Assembly (NCBI GenBank): GCA_903813345.2
Contig: CAIIXF020000012.1
Location: 34,730,572-34,794,571, forward strand
Direction of reading: 5' to 3'
Source: Owenia fusiformis
Taxonomy: Eukaryota > Annelida > Polychaeta > Sabellida > Oweniidae
DNA length: 64,000 nt
The notes beneath the pieces are model-generated. The model did not search any database. It was not told the origin of the DNA and worked only from the letters and a program-made list of their open reading frames with translations. The first letter of the stretch is position 1. The number at the start of each line of letters is the position of its first letter. Positions 1 to 12,600 of the stretch are shown in pieces. The translations under genes were made by a program, and so were the position numbers.

Positions 1-195
1 GATCCAGAAGAAAATTTAACCCCCATTCTTTGAAAATTTGGCCTAGGTTGTCAAATCATTCCCAAAAAGGCTCGGTTTTTATGAGGCCCTATGTAATTTT
101 TTACCAAAACATTTTTTCGGCCCTATGATGTTTTTCTTGGCCCACAAGGTGGGTGGGGGGGGGGGGGCAAGATGGATCTGGATCCGCCAGTGGAC
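1..195. repeat. Dispersed repeat, 3' part
   Basis: Low-complexity T- and G-rich stretch that ends in TCTGGATCCGCCAGTG. The same terminal motif closes similar C/T-rich stretches at about 17770-17873 and 38320-38587, which suggests the 3' end of a dispersed non-autonomous element. The 5' end lies outside the window. No coding potential was seen. Confidence 0.4.
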
Positions 196-1780
196 CATGT
201 ATGATTACAAAAATAGGCGTATAAACACGATGAACAATCGTAGAACTACTGATATGCCCGTCATTCAATGATTTACGTGTACGCTATGAACAACTTCCAT
301 TGTGTGTTTCATTTGGACGCATCCCGTCCTATACGTATACTTGAAGTATTGCCGCCCTTAAACTTTATGAGAATGACGTATACCGTTTGCATAGCGTCCC
401 GAAGGCGATGATAGAGAAGGCGTGACTTTCCAAGGCAGGGAAGCACAATTTTACAAATGTAAATCCTTTACAAAGTTCAAAACACAGCGCGTATTTAATT
501 AATTTCGCTATACATTTTCATTTAGTTAAGGTACTGAAAAACAGTTAAAAGATCAGCAAAACATGCAGAGAAAATACAAAGGAAATATTCATTTACACGG
601 AGTTTCAATCTCCTTTATGGCATAGTTGAATGAAACATTTGGAAACTAAAAAACGAACTGTAACGTATAGAACGTTTAAAGGAAATGGCGAAATATTTTC
701 CTCATACTAACAACATACAGTTTGGACGATATGAAATAGATAGCAACTTAACATAATTCGGCGCATCATTGAAAAACGTATACCGTCCTTCATAACAGAT
801 TTGAATCAGACTTTTGGGAAGTGATATGCATTTGACTGACATAATATATAGATAATATTACAGACGCTTTCATGATTTTAAATAGCTACACATACAGCAA
901 ACATTTGTTTAAAATAAGATTTAAGAAGAATGGATAAGCCTTCTAATGGTGTGCTGATAATATTGTTTTGGTTCTGGTAAAATGGAGATAAAAGTATTTC
1001 TAATAAATAGCTTAATCTTTCAATCGCTCCCTTCTTTTGAAGAGTGCCCCGTTGCTTACGAATCCCTATGTTGGTGGGGAATGAATACAGAGTTGACATT
1101 TTTAAATTAATGTTTATATAGATGCTCTTAAACCTGCCAGTGACAAATAAATACAAATGGATGATGCTTTTTAGAATGACAGTTAAGTTGACCGTATACG
1201 AATGACCCCTCCAATTGCACAAATGTGATGTATTGCTTTGAAATACGACCTTATTGCGCCCTTATTGAAAATGTTAAACTTATGGTTAACGGTAAACGCA
1301 TCCCTGCTTGGGACGTTTGATCTGTAGTCGTGTGAAAGACCTTCAGGAGACAATTTTCAGAATAAGGTGCATGTTACATCCAGGCCTTTCTTATTTTCTA
1401 ACTGTCCATAAAACACCAAACACATGGTGGATCTTAGCTGAAGAGTTTACTAAAAGGTTAAACAGCCGTAGTTTATATTTAATTATTGACGGGTCAATTC
1501 AATTTGATCTTTTGTAAGAAATGGAATAGGTTGAATTATAATCTACATTATTACCACCTTGCAGGGCCTGTTCTATGGGTTTTAGTACTAGTTGAGAAGG
1601 CATTTAAATTGCTATATTGACGTGAGCAATATTGTGTCGGGTGTTAATGACTTTAGTCGGGCAATAATGACATTATCCGCCCGGCTATGTTTCCCGAAAA
1701 AATGATATCGTTCAGTGCGTAAGATTTTCTATTTCAAATTTGCTATTTCAGCCCTGGGCATTAACGGTGGTAATAATAGT
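196..1780. other. No gene recognised
   Basis: AT-rich sequence with only short ORFs. I see no splice-bounded coding exon, RNA gene or clear repeat here. Confidence 0.5.
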
Positions 1781-1874
1781 AATAACGTCATTTCTGCGGG
1801 CAAGATAGTGAAATATTGGACCTTGGGCCCTTGGTCCAATATTTCACTATATTGCCCTTTGAAATGACGTTATT
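1781..1874. repeat. Near-perfect 47-bp inverted repeat (hairpin)
   Basis: The left arm starts AATAACGTCATTT and the right arm ends AAATGACGTTATT. The arms meet at TTGGGCCC with essentially no loop and only a few mismatches. It is probably a small foldback element. It has no coding content. Confidence 0.7.
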
Positions 1875-3225
1875 GTACTAGTGTCATACATACATTATTT
1901 TACCACTTTTCTCAGCCGTCCCTTAATATGTCTCCTTCTTTTTTCAATATATTCCTTGTAAAAAGTATCTAATTTCAAATGCAAGACGTCGTCTTTTGAT
2001 TACTTTTACTGATTTTGACATTCAAAGTAAGGTCACTGAAAAGCCAAGGTCCAAATCTAGGTCTTTACGGAGTTCTCTAAATTTAACGCGTGGGTTATGA
2101 AAAAGGTGTACAATCTTTTCAGAAATCCTAATCTGAAATCAGAATTGAATCTGAATGCTTTGCATCTCGAAAAACCAATATGATGATAACCAAATATTAC
2201 TTTATGGGTTAAATCAGTTACGTAATCAGCTACCTACTTACTCACCAATCGACTCAACTAAAAAACGATTATAATATGAATAATTAGTTACGTATAAAAC
2301 AAATATTTGGTGAAAGTACACGCTTTATTTGATACATACTCTTTGGCATGGAGAGAAATAGCATATTTAATGTACTATAGTAAGATCACTGCTACCCACC
2401 TAGTTACACAGACGTATCGTCAGTGTATCATGGCGGGACTACTTCTGGGACTAGGTTTCGGTAAGATTTTTTATTTCCCGATTTACACCTACTTATAAGT
2501 CACGTTGCGGATAATAATTTGGCTCGAAGTTAAGGAAGATAGTCTAGTTTGAGAATGTGAAAAAATATGAAATCAAATTACATTTTCAACTTGATACGGC
2601 TGATACGGGATCGAATATGGTTTGTTACGGAACTTTGGATGAATGGGATCTTTTACGGGATTCTTTGAATATAAATTCTATTCTCTGCCTATTTCCCAGG
2701 GAGAACGTGTTATTATGCAATAAGGAAATATATACGAGTTGACGATCGAGCGGGCGTAAAAAATGAGTACAGATATTGATATCAGTGAGTCAATTAAAAA
2801 TGGTATCAGGAAATATTATATTCACATGTTATCATACAGATTTTACAAGATCATACAATATATTGTAACGTTTTATATACAGTTGTTGTTCAAGCCTATT
2901 GTCTTTGCTTTTTTATTGTTTTGAATTACGAGATACTTTTAGCATTTCATGCCGATCTTTCTTATTGACGTACATTCAAAATACATGTACTTTGAAGTAT
3001 TTAATTTCACGTTGATACATTGTACCGTTTTACGCTATTTTAGTATTTGGTTGAATTTCTTTTATATTGCGTTAAATAGTATTTTGCACTGCAATATATT
3101 AGATGTAATGAATTTGTTATTGGGTACTTTTTTATATTCTCTCGGGTTGCCTTTTATTTAGCCTATGTGTTACTGTACAACAACATGTTATTATCATTTG
3201 TTTTTAAATTATTGTAACTGAACGA
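1875..3225. other. No gene recognised
   Basis: AT-rich intergenic sequence with short ORFs of up to 70 codons. None shows a recognisable motif or paired splice sites. Confidence 0.5.
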
Positions 3226-4012
3226 GATACACTATTCTCCATAAACTTAGCATCCTTAGCTCCCCCATTGAACTACGTGTTAAAGCATCTTTACTTAACT
3301 TGCGATGAAAATACTTATTACTATTGATGAAAACGTAATATGACTTTATTTCCAATATCTCCAAATCTCCAAAAGTTTTTCCTTCAATTACAATAGGTCG
3401 AAAATTGGTGATAAAGATGAATTTTTGAAAATCGTCATTCCCATGTAAACCAATGGAAAATTGTGGGTTCGGGGCAAATCAGATATCAATTAAGTAAAAG
3501 ATTAAAATATTTTTACATAGAAAATAGAATTCTTTAATATTTTCATTCACTAAGTCTTGGTTTTACTTGATGAATACAAAAGTTGCAGAGCGTCAAAGTC
3601 ATTTTTGAAAATCATTTTTCGCCTCTTGTGTTATTTCAATAGGAGATGTTTTGAAAAAACAATTTTGACTTTAAACACCTATAACTTTGTTGAACCTGAA
3701 GAAACGTACCAATTTTTGTAAAATAAGTTGCAAATTCAGTTGCCTACCTAACTTGTATATTTTTGCAAGGACTCGGATGACTGTTTTTTTCTCGTATGAC
3801 TTGCGACATGTCGATCTTCAAAAAGTCATCAAAATCATTAATTTTCGACCTATTATAATTGAGGAAAAAATTAAGAAAATTTGGAGGAATCGGAAATAAG
3901 CTCGATAATATGTATTTTCTTCGCAGATTAAGTAAATAAAAAGGTAAAGAGGCTTTAACACGTTGTTCAATGGGGGAGCAAAGGTTGCCAAACTTATGGA
4001 GGGGAGTGTACC
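3226..4012. mobile_element. Long-TIR foldback element (~787 bp)
   Basis: The two ends are inverted copies of each other for roughly 150-190 bp. The left end reads GATACACTATTCTCCATAA, and the right end, read in reverse complement, starts GGTACACTCCCCTCCATAA. Both then continue through GCTCCCCCATTGAAC and ATAGGTCGAAAATT. The interior is AT-rich and codes for nothing recognisable. It looks like a non-autonomous DNA transposon. I could not identify a convincing target-site duplication. Confidence 0.7.
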
Positions 4013-4090
4013 ATCGTTTTATAAAAGGTGGTTGTAAACGGTAACCCCGACACTGTTTTCCTCACACCTTAGCAAGTTGCTCACTCATAT

Positions 4091-4400
4091 TCACGACCAT
4101 CAAACTAATAGTCATAATGTTACAGCACTTTAAACAAAAAATAGAGTATACAAGCTTGAACTCAGGACAATTGATAACCTCAGAACGGAGATCATATCAT
4201 CAGGCCACGCGTGCTGATGAATGAAGTCGGGTCGTTGAAAAGGTTGGGCGACATAGTGCTGTAACATAATTATGATTATTAGTCTGATGGTCATGAAATA
4301 CGGTACACTGCTAGACTGGTAGCAAATTGAATGGTGTACAAATGTGCAAAATACGAGCAAAAATATGACGAAAATGCAGAAGTGCCGTTTCACCAAACTG
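4091..4400 (+). mobile_element. Mariner-like remnant, same family as 53570-53985
   Basis: The segment begins CACGACCATCAAACTAATAG and carries an inverted copy of that motif near 4270-4300. The middle translates as LRTIDNLRTEI, matching the transposase tail LRTIADLKSKI at about 53720-53760. The right part (GTACAAATGTG and following bases) also matches the 53.9 kb copy. It is a short, dead fragment of one transposon family. Confidence 0.55.
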
Positions 4401-5175
4401 TAATGTATTGTGTCATATTGACTAGAGTGTACAATAATATTGATTTTTGTTTTTTAATTTTGCATCGCATTACGTTAAAATACAATTCCCTCTATTAGTT
4501 TGGAAGATAATTGTGCATCACTTATTAGAAAAGCACAAAATAAAATCTTTCATCAGTAACGATAACATATAAATCATGCAACGAAAATACATACCAAACC
4601 TTTGAGGGATAGTCATTAGTGATAGGCATTTGTTTGCATTAATTTTAGCGCATATTATCGCAATCATGTAAGGTATGTACCCGGGGGTATGTATCGCAAT
4701 GTAGTACTACTGATTGTTCAAGTCAAATGCACAGGATTGCGTTATGTTGTACCATTTTACGATATTGTTTTTTTGCATTATATCGCTTTTTGTATAAGAC
4801 TGTTTTATCTTAATGTTATTTTGTATTTTAAATACATGTTTCTTTATTTTGCAATAAAACAACGTTCTTTGTTCGTGATTTGCATGTTTAACAAGTATGT
4901 CAAATACGTTCTATGTCAAATACGTTCAACAATCATTTAAGTATCTCGCTACTAAGGTAAAGGTAATATATGTTCAAACTGCGAGAGAAAATTACTCACT
5001 TTGATTACCGATTGAAATTGTAACTTGACAACGGATTAGGGATTATCATTTGTCATTGTCTTCGTCCTTTTTAAATTAAGGATCCATTGTCTTTGCAATT
5101 GGAAGACGGCATATGTGGCCGTATCTGGATTTGCCACTTCAAATCATTCAATAACGTTTTTATCGTGTGATCCTC

Positions 5176-5263
5176 TGTATTGCTACTGAGATTGTCCCTT
5201 CGCACCAATATTTTCTGTATTGCGACGGAGATGATCAACGGGGACAATCTCAGTAACAATACA
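5176..5263. repeat. 23-bp inverted repeat with 42-bp spacer
   Basis: The left arm TGTATTGCTACTGAGATTGT plus three bases (5176-5198) is mirrored at 5241-5263 with one mismatch. The spacer itself contains a second CTGTATTGCGACGGAG-like echo. It is probably a small foldback element. Confidence 0.55.
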
Positions 5264-5599
5264 GATTGGTACAGCACAAGAACTGACCATTACATTTACA
5301 TTGGGCTGAAATATCCATATTTACCCACCATTTACAAAAATATTATTCGTCTGATCGGCTAATAATCCTATACCGAGTATCGCATTTAGTATCAATGACC
5401 AGGGTTGGTCTGACAAATCATTTTGGACATTTATATATTTCCTAACCACAAAATCAACATCTCTAACCTACAATTACGTTTCTCTTATTAATGTCTCCGG
5501 GAAAGTGATCAAATCGACTTTCCAAAATCGCTTGGCAGCGGCGATTTCTAAAACTTTATACCTTTGCAAAGTAATCTAAAATGACCAATTCATTGACAT

Positions 5600-5690
5600 G
5601 CAAAATGTCAGCTACAACCTACCATTTGTTACACACCATGACCGCCGAACGCCGATAATCACCGACAGCCGAAGGCGAATGCCATCCATA
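5600..5690. repeat. Dispersed repeat family A, copy 1
   Basis: Contains CATGCAAAATGTCA and CCATTTGTTACA, shared with copies at about 35225-35342, 41962-42092 and 56490-56612. In the other copies these are followed by AACAATATGTCA. No coding potential was seen. It is probably a short non-autonomous element. Confidence 0.5.
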
Positions 5691-5795
5691 AAAAGTTAGA
5701 GATGGTTCACTCGATGGTTTCAAAAGTGTTCTGGTTTTGAAAACTGTCCATTATATCTAGTTATTGATATGAATTATATTTTTCCACAACCATGG

Positions 5796-6120
5796 GGTAT
5801 TTATAGGATATCCTATGATTTTGAGGAATATCATTTTTATCTACGAGGTGATATTGGTATCTGCACGAGAGAGCAAAGAGAATGAGTGCATATATCACCG
5901 AGTAGATTAAAATGATATTCTGAAAAAATCATAGGATGTTCTTATTATCCTTCACAAGGAGTGTACAAAATGTATAATACCATTGCAAAATGAATTCCAT
6001 GCCAAATAGAATCAATTTGGCGGGAAATCAACAAGCGGAGTATATCGTCACACTATCCTCCGCATATTGGGTTTCTGGAGTATATCGTGGCAATATCCTC
6101 CAGTTCAATATCTCTAACAT
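5796..6120. repeat. Dispersed repeat family B, copy 1
   Basis: Starts TAGGATATCCTATGATTTTG and runs through ATATCTGCACGAGAGAGC-like sequence to paired GGAGTATATCGT and ATATCCTCC motifs. It is about 90% identical by eye to the copy at 6320-6680. A partial third copy lies at 51960-52030. Confidence 0.65.
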
Positions 6121-6319
6121 CATGGAACGATTTCCACAAAAATCTATCCCCCGATCTATCCTAACGTAATGCATTGTTATTATTTCATTATTACCGTCAT
6201 ATTCATAGCGTATCATGTCAAAATAAAACTTAATCACTTATTCACCACATATTGTTTTTGCAACTGGAGTCAAAACGACGCTGGTAGATGTTTGAGACAC
6301 GTTAGTAAATTACGAATAA

Positions 6320-6740
6320 TTATAGGATATCCTATGATTTTGAGGAATATCATTTTTATCTACGAGGTGATATTGATATCTGCACGAGAGAGCGAAGCGA
6401 ACGAGTGCATATATCAATATCACCGAGTAGATTAAAATGATACTCTGAAAAAAATCATAGGACGTTCTTATTATCCTACACTTACAAGGAGTGTACTAAA
6501 TGTATAATATCATTGCAAAATGAATTCCATGCCAAAATAGAGTCAATTTGGCGGGAAATCAACAAGCGGAGTATATCGTCACAATATCCTCCGCATGTTG
6601 GGTTTTCCGGAGTATATCGTCACGATATCCTCCGCCCGGAGTATATCGTTACGATATCCTCCGGATATTCATTTTGCCAATAAATATCAAATTTATTTTT
6701 TAATGTTATTATACATTTAGTACACTAAGTGTAGGATAAT
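6320..6740. repeat. Dispersed repeat family B, copy 2, with inverted ends
   Basis: Second copy of the 5796-6120 sequence. Its 3' part (6470-6740) is bounded by inverted motifs: ATTATCCTACACTTACAAGG at the left, and the complement of ATTATCCTACACTTAGTGTA at the right. Inside are GGAGTATATCGT/ATATCCTCCG palindromes. Confidence 0.6.
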
Positions 6741-7977
6741 CTATTTATAAACAATCACATTAAGTTGTAAAATATCCTATGTTAAACCTAAGTCACATTT
6801 GTCGTTTGTCATACGACAGGTGACATCGGCAGCAGATCGCAGAAACTGGAACGAACGTTTGCCGCAAGGACACCCTGCATTTGCCTTCGTATCTGGGGAA
6901 AATACACACTTCAAGTTGACACAGTACGGTGATCGCGAATCGCGATTGAAAGGTCATCACGGAAACCATGGTTTAATATCAACATGCATTCAAAATGTAC
7001 AATATGTAAAATATTATATTTTCGAATTGATTAACTCTTCATCCTTGGGTTAATTCAACATTATATAATTGATCTCTCAATTCAAATAAAAACGGAGGAG
7101 ATTTTTGACTGTATTGGTAAAATTGTTATATCCGAGGGGCGTACAGTGGCAGAATGAACTAGCTCAAACTCGTGTTAAATCCATCATTTGCATGACAGGG
7201 AACAATATTTCACCGGCTGGACTGTCCAGTGAATTCATTTATAAAGTTCACTATCCACGCAGAGCAAGCAAGCGTTTTAAATTTTACAGTTTTATGGTTT
7301 GTCAATCCTTATCCCTATATATTCACATAACAAATGTTTACAAAATGTGTGTTTTCAAACCGACCACTCATCCATAACTCAAGTATTGGCGTCTATATTT
7401 GTTTCGATTGTTATAAGCTAACTAGCCGCACAAACTACTCAGCTTGATTACATTTTCTTTCATATAGATTTGTACAAAGGCAAAAAATAATTAGGTGTAT
7501 TCCCAGGTATACATTCACCAATCAGAAATTATAAATATTCAAAGTAGGACATGCACGATGGGATTGGAAGGTACAAAGCGTATAGTTACATTCCCGGGGA
7601 AAATCCTCCCGGGGACAGATTAATGTTCCCTCTATTGACCAAACTAGGTACTATTACTTCACTCCACCTTTTGAAAATAACTAACTCATATATATATATA
7701 TAAAATGGTTCATGCTAGTGTTCATAACTCGTCACCCCATTTCTTGTGTCAGCAAGTCCTCCTTCTTGAATATTTAGACACAATTATTACAAGCTATAAG
7801 TGTTCAGAATTCATCTTCTCGTTTCTTTTAAATGTCATCTAATGTCCATAGTATCTAACCCCATTTATTGTATCTAATAGTTATATCACCTAAACCTATA
7901 TATACAAATGTTTCATCCTAGTGTTTATAAGTAATCACCACATTTTTTTTACTAAACTTCAATCACTTGGATATATA
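6741..7977. other. No gene recognised
   Basis: AT-rich sequence with short ORFs only. The end (about 7690-7975) contains ATGGTTCATGCTAGTG-type motifs that recur just right of the mariner copy at 8610, so the mariner inserted inside a local repeat. Confidence 0.45.
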
Positions 7978-8601
7978 CAGGGTGGGCCAAAAAAACGCCA
8001 CTTTTTTTCAAAGTGCTATAACTTTTTCAATTTTTGATACAAAATCAAAATTGGCATACCAAATGAAACTTGAGGTTATTATGTAGCTATAGATTATGAA
8101 TTATACACTTTTACTTGAAGAAAATATGTCACCAGCGGCTCACTTAAACATGTGGTGTACCATTAGAAATAAGCATAATTTGCAAAATATTCCTGAACTG
8201 ATACGGCCTGATGATCGCCACGCTAATAGCCCTGATGCAAACCCCAGTGAGTATAGGGTATGGGAAGGTCTCCAGGAGATTGTATGAAGGCACCCAATCT
8301 AGAAAATTGCTCAACTAAAGCTGACAACTAAGACAGGTTGATAAAAACTTAGCTAACATTTCACTGAAACTGCTATATCAGCAAGGCGACCAAAACTAAA
8401 ATATATCATCAAATAGAATGGGGGACCAATTGAACTCCTCTTTTAGATCAAATATAATCCAAGGTGAAGGACTTGTTACATTATATTATTACTAAGAATC
8501 ATTGGCACTATATAACTGCAAAATTTGGAGAATGTAGGTTGGAAAATAAAAAAAGTTGTAGCGTCTTGAAAAAAAAGTGGCGTTTTTTTTGGCCCACCCT
8601 G
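7978..8601 (+). mobile_element. Internally deleted mariner-type transposon
   Basis: The terminal inverted repeats are CAGGGTGGGCCAAAAAAACG at the left and their complement ending GGCCCACCCTG at the right. They sit in a TATA context consistent with TA target duplication. Between them is an AT-rich body with a short transposase remnant (8096-8287) reading NSPDANPSEYRVWEGLQEIV. This matches the conserved NSPDLNPxxYxVW block, which carries the last catalytic acid of mariner transposases. The rest of the transposase is missing, so the copy is non-autonomous. Confidence 0.85.
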
Positions 8602-8629
8602 TATATATAAAAATGGTTCATGCTAGTGC

Positions 8630-9360
8630 TAATAATTCATCACTTGGACATGGAAAGACACAAATGTCACATATGTGCTTATTATTAACAACATGCTGCG
8701 ATATCACCCTGTTTCCAAACTGATAGATCGTCCACTTTGGCATGAACATTTAAAGTTTAGTGGTTATAGTGCCGGATTCTGTCGTTTCATGTGTCTATAA
8801 GTTCTATCACTTGGACATGTAAAGACACATGTGTCACATATGTGCTTATTATTAACAACAGGACGCGATATCACCTTGTTTCAAAACTGATAGCTCGTCC
8901 AATTTAGCATGAACATTCAAAGTTTAGAACTAATAGTGCCGGATCCTGTCGTTTCATTTGTCTATAAGTTCTATCACTTGGGCATGTAAAGACACACGTG
9001 TCACATTTGTGCTTATTATTAACAACAGGCCACGATATCACCCTGTTTCAAAACTGATAGCTCGTCCACTTTGGCATGAACTTCAAAGTTTAGTGTTTAT
9101 AGTGCCGGATCCTGTCGTTTCATGTGTCTATAAGTTCTATCAATTGGACATGTAAAACACAAATGTCACATATGTCTTTATTATTAACAACAGGCCACGA
9201 TATCACCCCTGTTTCAAAACTGATATTTCGTCCACTTTGGCACGAGATTCAAAGTTTAAAACTAATAGTTCCTCAACTGATAGCTCGTCCACTTTAGTAC
9301 GAATATTCAAAGTTTAGTGCTTATCGTAGCCTATGCTGCTGTGTCATTTGTATATCATTC
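8630..9360. repeat. ~167-bp tandem repeat downstream of the GPCR stop codon
   Basis: About four to five degenerate units share TTCTATCACTTGGACATG, CACATATGTGCTTATTATTA, CTGATAGCTCGTCCA and CATTCAAAGTTTAGTG, spaced near 167 bp. The last block resembles the complement of the end of the GPCR terminal exon (stop-codon region at 9480). The copy at 9300-9355 is the closest match, so the array appears to be seeded from the exon's 3' end. Confidence 0.65.
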
Positions 9361-9479
9361 TATTTCTAGTGGTTGATAGTTCTATCACGTGTCTATCTTG
9401 CTTGAGTGTCACCCACCGCCTAGTGACCACCGATTACTCTGTATATTTGACTTATAGCTCTGTCATTTGGTTTGAACAT

Positions 9480-9682
9480 TCAAAGTTTAGTGCTTGTCGT
9501 GGCCAATGCTGCTGTGTCATTTGTGTTCCTTGGTGTTGGCGCCGGTTGTGGTTGAGGTGCCGATCTACACTTGCACTTCTTCCATAGCTTGTTCCAAGGA
9601 AGTGTGCTAAATGTGTAAAGTATCGGGTTGATAGCGCTGTTGATTGGCAACACATATATACTAACATAGGCAACAATTTCTC
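9480..9682 (-). CDS. GPCR exon 4: TM7 and cytoplasmic tail
   Basis: Encodes residues 773-838. The acceptor is TTTCAG before GAGAAATT. TM7 reads YVLPINSAINPILYTF, followed by the basic segment KLWKKCKC and a Pro/Thr-rich tail ending at TGA (9480-9482). The junction with exon 3 restores PGEIVAY. Confidence 0.9.
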
Positions 9683-12600
9683 CTGAAATGAATAAGGAAA
9701 ATAAAGTAAAATTTCCTAATGTCCTTGAGGTTATATTGGTTCAAGGTTTAACTTCTTGAATTAAAAGAGAATCACGCCTTTGGTGAAATATGGTTTCGTT
9801 AGAAGTCAGATATTATTGATAAGACTTCATGGCATTGTTTCCTTCCCAATGTTCATTGACCATCTGTGTTTTTATACAGTTTGGTATTCAAAGTTTAGTT
9901 GTAAGTTAGATATCATTGTTGTTTTTATGAAACTAATGTTCATATCAAACTACATGGTGGAAGTTAAAGATCGGTATAATGATTTGAAAATATCGGGGTA
10001 ATGAGATTACATAGTCGATGCTTATCCATATTGATATAACGTTAAATACTGAGGTAATACAAGAGCATGTGCAACCAACCTGGGAGCGCTACCTTGTAAT
10101 AGGTTAGGAATCCCATGATTATTACTGGAACCCAGCAGCAGAAGTCGGTACCCACGATCCACATCAATTTTAACGCCATCCTCCTTTCTTGCTCTTGTCC
10201 CGAGCCTTGTTTGGATTTTGATTTAGAGATCATAGTAGCAACAAATATAGCCAAGTAGCCAGCAGCTATAAGAAGAAAGGCTAAAAGATTGACAACATTA
10301 AAAAGAGCAAAAGAATACTCCCAACCGTTAAAATGGAAGTAAGTTTGCTGTCTTTGTCTGTTTAAAGCAATGTCGTCCTCCAATCCGGTGCTTTTACGTG
10401 CGTTTAACATGGCTTCTTTTGAAGGATCATAATTCAACATAAGTGGTAAGCAGAAGCCAGATTGCGTGTAGAATTCATGAGGTCTGAAGTAATCAAGCGG
10501 AAGAAGTGGTAAAGCTGTTAAAGTTATGCAAAGAGTCCAGCCAACGATGAGAACACCATGTACAACACGCTTGGAAAAGTGTAACCACACTTTAAAGGGA
10601 AAAACTATTTTGAGGAACCGGTCAAGCGTCATGACAACGAGGATATACACAGACATCTCACTTGACAATGATGCAATAAATCCAGAAGCCATGCACAGGT
10701 TACTTTTGGTCCAGATACCAAGGTTTTGAAAGTAGGTGTCTCTGTATTTCATATCCATCGCAGCTATTATGATAATGTATACTCCCATTATCATATCCGA
10801 TAATGAAAGATTCATTATTAATATCCTGTTTATATAATTGTACTGCACTCCGTTTTCTCTGAAGCGGTATAAAATTACGGCACTGTTTCCAAAGAGTATA
10901 CATATACCAAATGTCCATAGAGATACCCGGAGTATGTCGTTTTTCACCAGATCTCCACACGAAGACAGATGGTCTAGTTGTGGGATACAATTTTTGACTG
11001 TTGTTGGAACGATGCAGCAGAATTCCTCATGATCGCTGCTAACTTGAGTCAATTTCTCTAGTCCTTGAAATAATGACACTGGGTATTTCGGCAATGTTTT
11101 TTGGACGATCCTTATGAATTCAATATTTCTAATTTGTGTAAACACGTGTTGCTCGATTATAAGGATATGACAATCCCACAAACGCAAGTGTGTCAGTGAA
11201 TCAAGACCTTCAAACATTGCCGGTTTCAGAAGTGGTATATCTATAGAGTCGAATTCAAGAGTCTTCAGTTTATTCAACCCATTAAATTGTCCATCTGATA
11301 TTGTCTCATTATTTGAAACGTGATACTTTACATATAGCCCCAACAGGTTACTATAGTCTGTTGGGTTTCTAAACATAACATTGAATTTATCTAGTTGCCC
11401 TATGCCTAAGCGTTGTAGCAGGTCTGGATTAGGAAGAAAAACATCTTCTGTACGTTTTATACCACATCCCGAAATGTCTAATCTCTCCAGTGAAGTTAAA
11501 TCATAAAACGGTTTACTGTTTATTGTATATTCCAACGAAGAATTATATAGACTCATTTCCTTCAACTTGTGTAATCCTCCAAATGACATGTTCCCCACCC
11601 TCAGTCGCTTCTTATTGTGTCGTATATTTAGCACTTCGAGTTTACGCTGTCCTTTGAACCCGAACGAGGATATTTCATGTATCTCATTATAAGTAAGATC
11701 TAAACGTTTGAGATTTGGCATTCGATAAAACATTCCATTTTCAATGTAACGTATTTTGTTGTCTGCTGCAAACACGCCTCTCACATCTAGTGATATTCCT
11801 ATTGGCATTGTGTACAGTCCTACACCTTCGCAATTGATTTCTCCTTCTTGCAACTCGGAATAAAAAGGTTTGGTGCACGAGCACGGCCGTCGTGCTAGAC
11901 ATGCTGTGGTGTTTGTATCCTGATCTGGACCTACTTTCTTCACTTTTACACACATGAACGTATCTGTGACATTTTGTTTACATTCTGCTTGACTCCATGT
12001 AATGTTGACCTCAGATGTTTTTATATGATTTATAGTTGTTACCAACAAGTCGCATGTTCTAGCACCAGACATTAAACCTAGAAATGAAGCGTATGGTAGG
12101 AGATTGGAAGGGATAAAGAGTGAAATGGTATTATATACCAATGTTTCTTATAGAAGTTATATTTCTCAACATCAAGTCACACATTCTAGCACCAGTCATT
12201 AAACCTAGAAACGAAGCGTATATGGTATTGGAGATCGGAAGGGAAAGGGAGTAAAATAGTATTATATACCAATGTTTCTCATATGAGTTATAGTTCTCAC
12301 CATCAAGTCGCACGTTCTAGCTCCAGACATTAAACCTGGAAATGAAATGCATGGACGGAGATTGGAAGGAATAGAGAGTAAAATGGTATTATATACCAAT
12401 GTTTCTCATAGGAGTTATAGTTCTCAACATCAGGTCGCACATTCTAGCTCCAGACATTAAACCTGGAAATTAAGCGCATGGAAGGAGATTGGAAGGGTGG
12501 GGAGTGAAAGAGGTATTATACCAATGCATGTTTCTTTTGCAATATTAATTTCATTTTCAGAAATTGATTTCGAGGTCAGACAAAACAACGATTTCTAATG

